Translations under genes and position numbers: made by a program
Shown here: positions 10,808 to 17,879 of the stretch, piece by piece
Layout of the letters: each line of letters starts with the position of its first letter
Numbering within the stretch: position 1 is the first letter of the stretch
The notes under the pieces: model-generated
What the model saw: the letters and a program-made list of their open reading frames with translations, nothing else
Databases searched by the model: none
What the model was told of the DNA's origin: nothing
Assembly (NCBI RefSeq): GCF_023684385.1
Contig: NZ_JAGSOJ010000001.1
Location: 310,001-374,000, forward strand
Reading direction: 5' to 3'
Length of the DNA stretch: 64,000 nt
From: Oceanirhabdus seepicola
Lineage (GTDB): Bacteria; Bacillota; Clostridia; Clostridiales; Clostridiaceae

Positions 10808-10819
10808 CTTTTATATTTT

Positions 10820-11872
10820 CTATATATTAAAGAAATTCAGTTGTTCATAGTTCTTTTTATTACTAAGATTACTTACAGTCAATCCAATAAGTCTTATTGC
10901 CTCATTAAATTCTATGGAATTGAATATTTCCCTGGAAATCTCTTTTATTTCATCACTTTCATTAAAATATACATCTATTGTTTTGCTACGAGTATGTGTT
11001 TCAAAATTACGAGTTTTATATTTAATTGTTATTGTTTTTCCATAAAGCCTTTTACTTTTTAACATAAACGCTATCTCATCACAATATTGACTAATTATTT
11101 CCCATAGTTCAGCTTTTTCACTTATATCTTCAGTAAATGTTGTTTCTTTTCCATAGGATTTCCTCTCTCTTTTAGTTATAACAGTTCTTTCATCTCTTCC
11201 CCGTATTCTCCAGTATATATCTTCTCCCCATTTACCAAAATAATTTTTATACAATTCAATTGGTAAATTATATAAATCCTCCACGGTCTGTACTCCTATT
11301 TTGAATAATTTTTCTGCAGATTTTGCACCGATTCCATATACTTTTCTTATTTTAAGTGGAAAAAGAATTTCTGGCATATCTTCTTTTCTTATTATTTTCA
11401 ATCCGTTTGGTTTGTTCCAATCACTTGCAAGCTTTGCAAGAAATTTATTGTATGATATACCTATTGATATATTTAATCCGATTTCATCTTTAATATCATT
11501 TTTTATTCTAGTAGCTACTTCTATTGGATTTTCATGCAAATGAGATATATCAAGATAAGCCTCATCTATTGAGAGTGGTTCAATAAGTTCTGTATATCTA
11601 TATAGTATTTTAAATATTTCATCAGAAATTTCTTTATATCTCCAATGCCTCGGTCTAATATAAATACCTTTAGGACAAAGAGCTCTTGCTTTAAATATTG
11701 GCATTGCAGAATGAACTCCAAATGTTCTTGCCTCATAAGAACAAGTAGCCGCAACTCCTCTTGAGGATGTTCCTCCTACAATTACTGGTTTATTTTTCAA
11801 AGCTGGGTTATCCATCACCTCTACCTCAGCAAAAAACGCGTCCATATCCACATGAAGTATAATCCTATCCAT
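10820..11872 (-). CDS. dinB: DNA polymerase IV (Y-family translesion polymerase)
   Basis: A 350-residue error-prone polymerase that bypasses template lesions and is normally low-abundance or damage-induced. The palm catalytic residues appear in HVDMDAFFAEVE (residues 7-18) and LSIDEAYLDIS (about 100-110); the steric-gate region and the VYGIGAKSAEKLFKIG helix-hairpin-helix follow, then the little-finger domain. No C-terminal beta-clamp peptide beyond QLNFFNI is obvious; that ending itself resembles a clamp-binding QLxxF motif. The ribosome binding site CAGGAG is spaced normally. No LexA-like box was noticed. The gene lies 33 bases after the terminator of an upstream RNA unit (11905-12060) and may depend on read-through of it. 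Confidence 0.95.
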   Translation of the reverse strand: MDRIILHVDMDAFFAEVEVMDNPALKNKPVIVGGTSSRGVAATCSYEARTFGVHSAMPIFKARALCPKGIYIRPRHWRYKEISDEIFKILYRYTELIEPLSIDEAYLDISHLHENPIEVATRIKNDIKDEIGLNISIGISYNKFLAKLASDWNKPNGLKIIRKEDMPEILFPLKIRKVYGIGAKSAEKLFKIGVQTVEDLYNLPIELYKNYFGKWGEDIYWRIRGRDERTVITKRERKSYGKETTFTEDISEKAELWEIISQYCDEIAFMLKSKRLYGKTITIKYKTRNFETHTRSKTIDVYFNESDEIKEISREIFNSIEFNEAIRLIGLTVSNLSNKKNYEQLNFFNI

Positions 11873-11904
11873 ATTTTCACTCCTGATGATAATTTTATAA
11901 TATT

Positions 11905-12060
11905 AAAAAAGCCTAGGTTTCCACCTAGGCCCTGTGCTTTTAACTCTTAAGTTCACTGTACAATGCTGAATATATATCCACCTAAACAAACACCTTTTTT
12001 CGTTGCCAATTATATTTAATTAGGTTATTATTCCAGCATATGTCACTTTAAAACATTTAC
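11905..12060 (-). ncRNA. Candidate structured small RNA or terminated leader upstream of dinB
   Basis: A complete transcription unit without an ORF: a near-consensus promoter upstream and a strong terminator (GCCTAGGT / ACCTAGGC, then TTTTTT) at 11905-11930 enclose about 155 bases. On the minus strand ATGCTGGAATA can pair with TATTCAGCAT (one bulge), and inside that ACCTAA pairs with TTAGGT; a small AACT/AGTT hairpin precedes the terminator. The size and long rod-like fold are compatible with a 6S-like RNA, but the conserved 6S bubble could not be confirmed by eye. The alternative is an attenuator leader for dinB, which begins 33 bases beyond the terminator. Confidence 0.55.
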
Positions 12061-12066
12061 ACATTA

Positions 12067-12095
12067 ATTATATCATAACTAATATTCTTTTACAA
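12067..12095 (-). promoter_or_regulatory. Strong vegetative promoter of the RNA unit upstream of dinB
   Basis: Minus strand -35 TTGTAA (12090-12095), 17-base spacer, -10 TATAAT (12067-12072). It points away from aroQ toward dinB, and the aroQ stop is about 30 bases upstream of it. Confidence 0.8.
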
Positions 12096-12124
12096 TAATT
12101 TAATTATATCCTTAATTTCTTTAT

Positions 12125-12562
12125 TTATACCTTAGAATTTTCATTAATCAACGCATCTATAGCAAGTTTATATCCATACATCCCAAATCCACATATACTA
12201 CCAATACATACAGGAGCTATAAATGATTTATGCCTGAATTCTTCTCTTTTAAAAATGTTAGATATATGAACTTCTACTGTAGGGATATTTACACTTTTCA
12301 ATGCATCCATAATTGCTATACTATAATGGGTATATGCACCAGCATTTATTACAATTCCATCAACATTTTCATAAGCCTTCTGTATTTTGGTTACTATTTC
12401 CCCTTCAATATTACTTTGATAATGTTCAATATGAATTTTTTTTTCTTCCCCAATAGCATGAATAAAATCTTTTAGCTGATCATATGTTTCAACACCATAA
12501 ATAGCCTTTTCTCTTATTCCTAACATATTAATGTTAGGCCCATTAATCACAAGTATCTTCAT
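12125..12562 (-). CDS. aroQ: 3-dehydroquinate dehydratase, type II
   Basis: A 145-residue enzyme that dehydrates 3-dehydroquinate to 3-dehydroshikimate, step 3 of the shikimate pathway, usually a dodecamer. NGPNINMLGIRE at the N terminus, the active-site Tyr in YGVETYDQL, the substrate-binding INAGAYTHYS, and EVHISNIFKREEFRHKS with its catalytic His are all present. Length matches the family. Its ATG overlaps the stop of the aroE-aroK fusion gene (ATGA), so translation is coupled. It is the last gene of the aro operon. Confidence 0.96.
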   Translation of the reverse strand: MKILVINGPNINMLGIREKAIYGVETYDQLKDFIHAIGEEKKIHIEHYQSNIEGEIVTKIQKAYENVDGIVINAGAYTHYSIAIMDALKSVNIPTVEVHISNIFKREEFRHKSFIAPVCIGSICGFGMYGYKLAIDALINENSKV

Positions 12563-13866
12563 ACTTTTCCCTCTTCTCTCATTATACTATTGATTGTATC
12601 ATCTATATTTCCATTGTTATCAATTAAAAAGTCACATACTTCTTCATAAATATCTTTTCTCTCATTATATAGTTTTACCAATTGCTCTTTTTTCTCCACA
12701 AGTGGTCTATGATTATTTCCCTGAATATCATTATATATTTTATCAACATCTCTATCTATAAAGTATATTGTTCCGTTGTATTTCATAGAAAATATATTCT
12801 CTTCTCTTTTTATTGCTCCTCCTCCTGTTGAAATAATACATCTCTTTTCCATTGAAATTTCTTTTAATACTTCTTCTTCAATATTTCTAAAGTAATCTTC
12901 CCCATCTTTAAAAATTTCAGAAATTGATTTACCAGCTTTCTTTTCTATCATTTCATCACAATCTATTAGCTTTAATCCTAACTTTCCACTCATTATTCTC
13001 CCTATTGTACTTTTCCCACTACCAGGCATACCAATGAGAACTATATTTTTTTCACTATTCTTTTCCTTTAAACATATATCAAAGATCTCTTTTACAGCAT
13101 CAGGTGGAATTATTATCTCGTTCCAAATCTCTTCTGATTTTAATCCTTGAATAACCAGCATATATAGTCCATTTGAACACTTAACCCCATTTTTCATTGC
13201 GTATTGAAGAAATCGTGTTCTAGATGGATTATATATTAAATCAAAAATGAACTCTCTTCCCTTTATATATTTTTCCTCAATAGGTGATACATCTATAATT
13301 GGAAACATACCAACAGGAGTAGTATTGATTAATATTTCATAACTATTATATCTATGTAAATTCTCATAACTGTCAACTTTATATGTACTTATTACACTAT
13401 CAGGATTTCTACTAATTAAAACAATATCCCTCACACCCATGTCTTCAAGGCATGCTATCACAGCTTTACTTGCCCCTCCAGTTCCTAGTATAATAACTTT
13501 TTTTTCTTTTACAGTCACATTATTAATAATAAAGGTTTCTTTTATGCCTAAGTAATCAGTATTATACCCTGTACTTTTTCCATCCTTGAATTTAATAGTA
13601 TTAACTGCCCCTATACTTTTAACTTCCTCAGATATTTCATCAATAAATTTCATTACATCTTGTTTATAAGGAATTGTTACATTTATTCCTATAACTCCAA
13701 TATCATCAAAATATTGAAGCTTGTTTTCAATATCATCTCTATCAAACTCATAAAGCTTGTATTCACCAGCTATTCCTTGAGCTTTAAAGAATTCATTATG
13801 TATAAAAGGTGAAAAGCTATGAGTAAGTTTCTTTCCTATTAAACCATAATTAAATTTATTTTTCAT
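12559..13866 (-). CDS. aroE/aroK: Fused shikimate dehydrogenase-shikimate kinase
   Basis: A 435-residue two-domain enzyme. Residues 1-265 are AroE (NADPH reduction of dehydroshikimate): active-site Lys68 in NVTIPYKQD, Asp104 in GYNTDYLG, and the nucleotide loop GTGGASKA at 128-135. Residues 272-435 are AroK (shikimate 3-phosphorylation): Walker A GMPGSGKST at 279-287, the shikimate-binding DYFRNIEEE, and STGGGAI. The frame is continuous with no stop or shift between the domains, so this is a real fusion and not an annotation artefact. It overlaps chorismate mutase by 11 bases and aroQ by 4. The two domains catalyse consecutive steps. Confidence 0.94.
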   Translation of the reverse strand: MKNKFNYGLIGKKLTHSFSPFIHNEFFKAQGIAGEYKLYEFDRDDIENKLQYFDDIGVIGINVTIPYKQDVMKFIDEISEEVKSIGAVNTIKFKDGKSTGYNTDYLGIKETFIINNVTVKEKKVIILGTGGASKAVIACLEDMGVRDIVLISRNPDSVISTYKVDSYENLHRYNSYEILINTTPVGMFPIIDVSPIEEKYIKGREFIFDLIYNPSRTRFLQYAMKNGVKCSNGLYMLVIQGLKSEEIWNEIIIPPDAVKEIFDICLKEKNSEKNIVLIGMPGSGKSTIGRIMSGKLGLKLIDCDEMIEKKAGKSISEIFKDGEDYFRNIEEEVLKEISMEKRCIISTGGGAIKREENIFSMKYNGTIYFIDRDVDKIYNDIQGNNHRPLVEKKEQLVKLYNERKDIYEEVCDFLIDNNGNIDDTINSIMREEGKV

Positions 13867-14134
13867 TATTCACTCTATTTCCTTCCTGAATCTCTTTACT
13901 CATTTTCATAAGCTCTTTCAGAAACTCTGAAATATACTCTTTATATTTCTCCTCTCTGCCTTCAATTACTTCTGCTATTATCTCATCTTCCCTCTTCTTA
14001 TCGTATATTTTCATTCCTTTTTGTCTTTTATATTCTCCAATTTCCTCAGAAATCTTCATTCTCTCTATGAATAACTCTATTAATCCATTATTTACTCTAT
14101 CAATCTCTTCTCTTAAATGATTTAAATCCTTCAT
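13856..14134 (-). CDS. Chorismate mutase, AroQ class (monofunctional)
   Basis: A 92-residue all-helical chorismate mutase converting chorismate to prephenate, the branch to Phe/Tyr. The pattern LREEIDRVNNGLIELFIERM with later KRQKG and DKKREDEII matches the AroQ-class active site (Arg, Lys, Arg, Glu). No prephenate dehydratase or dehydrogenase domain is attached. The start lies inside the 3' end of aroC (35-base overlap) behind an AGAGGAAAAAGGAAG stretch. It sits between aroC and the aroE-aroK fusion. Confidence 0.88.
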   Translation of the reverse strand: MKDLNHLREEIDRVNNGLIELFIERMKISEEIGEYKRQKGMKIYDKKREDEIIAEVIEGREEKYKEYISEFLKELMKMSKEIQEGNRVNNEK

Positions 14135-15227
14135 CTTCCTTTTTCCTCTCTAATACTAAATCAAGTATTGCTATAGCAGTGGCATTATCTATAACTGGTA
14201 AGGCCCTCGGAATTATACAAGGATCATGTCGTCCAGTAATATTTAGAATTGTATTTTTCATGTTAGATATATCTGCCGTCTGTTGCTCTTTACCTATTGA
14301 TGGAGTTGGTTTTATCACTGTTCTGAATATAATAGGCATGCCATTTGTTATTCCCCCAGTTACTCCTCCATTATTATTAGTTAATGTTATTATCTTATTG
14401 TCCATAACACTCATCTCATCATTGCTTTGAGATCCTCTCATACTTGCAAATCTAAAACCTTCTCCAAATTCTACCCCTTTAACTGCTGGTATTGAAAATA
14501 GCATACTACTGATAGAACTCTCTACTGAATTGAAGAAAGGACTACCTACACCTGGCTTTACGTTCAACACTAAGGTTTCAACTACTCCACCAACTGAATC
14601 GTCATCTTCTTTAGCTTTTAATATCTCACTCATCATTTTATCTTTTAGCTTTTCATCTATTATAGGAAATTGGTTTTTGTAATCCGTTAGTCTTTTAATT
14701 GTTTCTTCATTTGTTTTTTCTTTTGAAAACCTTTCGTCCTTAACATCTCCTATTTGAGCAATATGTGATATTATTTCCATTCCCATATTTTTAAGAATAT
14801 TTCTCGCAAATGCTCCTGCCATTACTATGGCAGCTGTAAGTCTTCCTGAAAAATGACCGCCGCCTCTATAATCATTATAACCAAAGTATTTTTCATATCC
14901 ACTATAATCAGCATGACCTGGCCTCATTTTGCTTTTAATTTCTGAGTAATCCCTACTCCTTTTGTCTTGATTTTCTATAAAAAGATTAATAGGTGTTCCT
15001 GTTGTATATCCTTCAAAAATTCCACTTAGGACTTTAAAATCATCCTCTTCTTGTCTTCCAGTTGTGTATTTATTCTTTCCAGGCTTTCTTCTATATAATT
15101 CTTTATTAATAAATTCATAGGGAAATTCAATACCACCTGGAAGTCCATCAATCACAATCCCTACTCCTGGTCCATGAGATTCTCCATAAATAGTTATTCT
15201 ATAGTTCTTTCCCCAACTTCCACTCAA
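14100..15227 (-). CDS. aroC: Chorismate synthase
   Basis: A 375-residue FMNH2-dependent enzyme making chorismate from EPSP. Signature blocks are visible: GESHGPGVG near the N terminus, the RPGHADYSGYEKYFGYNDYRG stretch (given here by its ends RPGHAD and YNDYRG), GGGHFSGRLTA and the C-terminal GRHDPCIIPRALPV. The typical FMN-binding histidines are retained. It overlaps aroA by 29 bases upstream and chorismate mutase by 35 downstream. Confidence 0.96.
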   Translation of the reverse strand: MSGSWGKNYRITIYGESHGPGVGIVIDGLPGGIEFPYEFINKELYRRKPGKNKYTTGRQEEDDFKVLSGIFEGYTTGTPINLFIENQDKRSRDYSEIKSKMRPGHADYSGYEKYFGYNDYRGGGHFSGRLTAAIVMAGAFARNILKNMGMEIISHIAQIGDVKDERFSKEKTNEETIKRLTDYKNQFPIIDEKLKDKMMSEILKAKEDDDSVGGVVETLVLNVKPGVGSPFFNSVESSISSMLFSIPAVKGVEFGEGFRFASMRGSQSNDEMSVMDNKIITLTNNNGGVTGGITNGMPIIFRTVIKPTPSIGKEQQTADISNMKNTILNITGRHDPCIIPRALPVIDNATAIAILDLVLERKKEDEGFKSFKRRD

Positions 15228-16494
15228 AAGCTTCTCCTCCTAACGATCTATAATCTTCCCAGAATTTCGGGTAGGATTTCTCTACACTTTTCCAACCAGT
15301 TAAAATCAGAGGCTCTTTGCATTTAGCACTGGCAATAGCTAAAGCCATAGCTATTCTATGATCATTCCAACTATCAACTACCCCTCCATTTAAATATTTC
15401 ACACCTTTAATTGTAAGATTATCATAGCCTTCTTCTATGTTTGCTCCTAATTTTTTAAGTTCACTAGTAATAGAAGTCAATCTATCACTCTCTTTCATCC
15501 TCAATCTTTCCCCATTTATTATCCTCGTAGTCCCTTCACTTACTGCCCCTAATACTGTTAAAATTGGTGCTAAATCTGGACACTCTGATACGTCAATAGT
15601 TGTTCCTATTGTCTTACTCTCTTCAACAACAATATCCCCCTCTATATTTTTGATATTCCCATTCATATCTTTTACTATTTCTTCAATTATTTTATCACCT
15701 TGCACAGAATCTCTGCTAAGGGATTTCATTCTAATTTTTTCTCCAAGAATCCCTCCTGCAATCCAGAAAGCACTCTGTGAATAATCCCCTTCAACAAAAT
15801 ACTTTCTTCCTGAATATTTCTGTTTACCCTTTATAATAAATTCTTTATAATCCTTATTTATAACCTCTACACCAAAATCCTTAAGCACCTTGATTGTAAG
15901 ATTTACATACCCTTTTGATTGCAATTCTGTTGTCACCTTAATGACAGAATCACCCTCAATTAATGGAAGGGCAAACATTAACCCAGTTATAAACTGTGAA
16001 CTCACATCTCCTCTTAAACAGTACTCTCCTGATTTAAGATTTCCCTTTAAATCTAATGGGAGTTTTCCATCTCTATTTTCAAATTTTATTCCCATCTTAT
16101 TAAATATGTCATAATACACCCCTAAAGGTCTTTCTATGAGTTTTCCTTCTCCAGTGAACTTTCCACCATTATTTATCACTAAAGCTATGGGTATTAAAAA
16201 TCTTAATGTTGAACCTGATTCTCTACATGTAATTTCAGAGTTCTCATTATTATTCTTAAAACCTTCTATCTCAAGTTTATAGTACTTGTTATCCTCAAGT
16301 ATATTTATCTTTGCTCCAAGCTTTCTCATACCTTCAATTGTAGATAATATATCTTTTGATATATCTACATTAAATATCTCACTCTTACCCTTACTCAATG
16401 AAGCACAAATTATAGCTCTATGAGCATCGCTTTTTGAAGGAGGAACTAATACCTCTCCATTAAGTTTTTTATTTTGAATTTTTAAAGCAATCAT
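15199..16494 (-). CDS. aroA: 3-phosphoshikimate 1-carboxyvinyltransferase (EPSP synthase)
   Basis: A 431-residue EPSP synthase, the step before chorismate synthase. PPSKSDAHRAI near residue 17, ESGSTLRFLIP near 90, the GDVSSQFITGLM loop, the PDLAPILTVLGA region and LRMKESDRLTS (active-site Glu/Arg) are present. The PEP-binding stretch reads ESGSTLRF where many EPSP synthases have GNAGT(A/S)xR, placing it in the class II-like group. It is separated from aroB by 74 bases that hold palindrome C1, the only sizeable gap in the operon, so an internal promoter is possible. Confidence 0.94.
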   Translation of the reverse strand: MIALKIQNKKLNGEVLVPPSKSDAHRAIICASLSKGKSEIFNVDISKDILSTIEGMRKLGAKINILEDNKYYKLEIEGFKNNNENSEITCRESGSTLRFLIPIALVINNGGKFTGEGKLIERPLGVYYDIFNKMGIKFENRDGKLPLDLKGNLKSGEYCLRGDVSSQFITGLMFALPLIEGDSVIKVTTELQSKGYVNLTIKVLKDFGVEVINKDYKEFIIKGKQKYSGRKYFVEGDYSQSAFWIAGGILGEKIRMKSLSRDSVQGDKIIEEIVKDMNGNIKNIEGDIVVEESKTIGTTIDVSECPDLAPILTVLGAVSEGTTRIINGERLRMKESDRLTSITSELKKLGANIEEGYDNLTIKGVKYLNGGVVDSWNDHRIAMALAIASAKCKEPLILTGWKSVEKSYPKFWEDYRSLGGEAFEWKLGKEL

Positions 16495-16543
16495 CTGAAT
16501 TTTCCTTTCTTCATATGTTTTGTATATACTATTATTTAAAGAC

Positions 16544-16571
16544 TAGATAAATCTACAAAGTAGTTTATCTA
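16544..16571. repeat. Family C 28-bp palindrome, copy C1 (aroB-aroA junction)
   Basis: Reads TAGATAAATCTAC, AA, then AGTAGTTTATCTA on the plus strand. TAGATAAA pairs with TTTATCTA and CTAC with GTAG across one bulged base. The last three bases are the reverse complement of the aroB stop codon. Confidence 0.75.
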
Positions 16572-17648
16572 TACAAATATTTCTTCTGTCATCTTTGATA
16601 TTTCTTCTAAAGGAACATGCTTTATGAAGCATTCACCTATTTCTTTCAGTAAGATTAATTTCACTCCAGATGCACTTGCTTTTTTATCTTTAATAATAGC
16701 TCTATATGCATATTCGCTATCAATCCCTTGAATATTAATAGGTAAATTGTTTTTCAATAATATATTTTTGATTTTTTCAGCTGTTCCTATTACAGTATAT
16801 CCTTTACTTTCACTCCACTTAGTAATTAAATACATTCCTATAGCAACAGCCTCACCATGTTTGAATTTTTCATAATCATCAATTCCTTCAATAACATGAC
16901 CAATGGTATGACCAAAATTTAATATATTTCTAATTCCGATATCTTTCTCATCCTTTTGAACTACATCTATTTTGAGTTCAATACATCTTCTTATGATTTG
17001 TTCTAGTTTACACTTATAAATCACTCTTGTGTCATGTAAATTTCCAATATCATAAATCTTATCAAATAATATTTCATCTAAAATACATCCATATTTTATT
17101 ATCTCAGCACATCCATTATTAAATTCTCTCTTCTGTAAAGTATTTAAAACATCAATATCTATAATCACATTTTGTGGTTGATAAAATGCGCCCACTCTAT
17201 TCTTATTATTACCAAGATTTATTGCAGTTTTTCCTCCAACGCTACTGTCTACTTGTGATAATACAGTTGTTGGCACCTGTATTAAATCTATCCCTCTCAA
17301 ATATGTACTAGCAGCAAATCCTGTTAAATCCCCTATAACACCACCACCAAAAGCTATTATTAAATCATCTCTTTTTATTCCTCTTAAATTTAGTTCAGAA
17401 TATATCTCTCCCAAAGTATTCATACACTTTGATTTTTCACCAGGTTCCAAAATTATTAAACTCCCTGAAATTTTCTCACATATATCATCCATAGTTCCCT
17501 TATATAACTCATATACAGTTTCATCTGTTATAATACACACTCCTTCATATCCACGAGCATATATTATTTTTTGAATTTCCTCAATATTACAGAAAGATAT
17601 CTCAATGTTTCTTTCTTCCCTTTTTATGTTAAATTTTATTTTATCCAT
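16569..17648 (-). CDS. aroB: 3-dehydroquinate synthase
   Basis: A 359-residue NAD- and Zn-dependent enzyme that cyclizes DAHP to 3-dehydroquinate. Nucleotide-site AFGGGVIGDLTGFAAS and VPTTVLSQVDSSVGGKTAIN, zinc ligands in CAEIIKYG, NFGHTIGHVIE and HGEAVAIGM are all visible. First gene of the aro operon; no DAHP synthase is encoded in the window. It is bracketed by palindromes C2 (33 bases upstream of its start) and C1 (over its stop). A -10-like TATAAT lies at 17715-17720. Confidence 0.96.
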   Translation of the reverse strand: MDKIKFNIKREERNIEISFCNIEEIQKIIYARGYEGVCIITDETVYELYKGTMDDICEKISGSLIILEPGEKSKCMNTLGEIYSELNLRGIKRDDLIIAFGGGVIGDLTGFAASTYLRGIDLIQVPTTVLSQVDSSVGGKTAINLGNNKNRVGAFYQPQNVIIDIDVLNTLQKREFNNGCAEIIKYGCILDEILFDKIYDIGNLHDTRVIYKCKLEQIIRRCIELKIDVVQKDEKDIGIRNILNFGHTIGHVIEGIDDYEKFKHGEAVAIGMYLITKWSESKGYTVIGTAEKIKNILLKNNLPINIQGIDSEYAYRAIIKDKKASASGVKLILLKEIGECFIKHVPLEEISKMTEEIFV

Positions 17649-17680
17649 ATTTATTGCTCTCCGATTTTAATTGTAAATTA

Positions 17681-17708
17681 TAGATAAACCTATAAAGTAG
17701 TTTATCTA
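17681..17708. repeat. Family C 28-bp palindrome, copy C2 (aroB leader)
   Basis: Reads TAGATAAACCTAT, AA, AGTAGTTTATCTA on the plus strand, two changes from the reverse complement of C3. It lies immediately downstream of TATAAT (17715-17720, minus strand), so it would fall at the start of the aro transcript: an operator-like or 5' hairpin position. Confidence 0.75.
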
Positions 17709-17769
17709 TATATCATTATATCAAAAGCTCCTAAAAATTCATATAATCATAGAAGAAAGTAGCTAAAAG

Positions 17770-17796
17770 AAAAAAAGCACGCTTAGCGTGCTTTAA
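17770..17796 (-). terminator. Terminator downstream of the LCP gene
   Basis: AAAGCACGC and GCGTGCTTT stem with T tract on the minus strand, about 85 bases beyond the LCP stop and upstream of the aro promoter. Confidence 0.85.
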
Positions 17797-17797
17797 T

Positions 17798-17876
17798 GCA
17801 TGTTTCTCAATAACATTAAAATTTCTCGAAGAGAAATGTGAATCCTTGTCCACTGTCAACTCTCAACTATGTTTTT
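17798..17876. repeat. Family A repeat, truncated copy with one intact end
   Basis: The end CTTGTCCACTGTCAACTC followed by TCAACTATG matches the right end of A1 and A4, and TTTCTC/GAGAAA forms one inner hairpin. The three-hairpin core is missing. It abuts the stop of the LCP gene. Confidence 0.55.
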
Positions 17877-17879
17877 AAG

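Noticed and set aside
17649..17720. T-box or Trp/Tyr-type leader before the aro operon
   Set aside because: No T-box consensus word or multi-stem leader; only the 28-bp palindrome and a -10 are visible.
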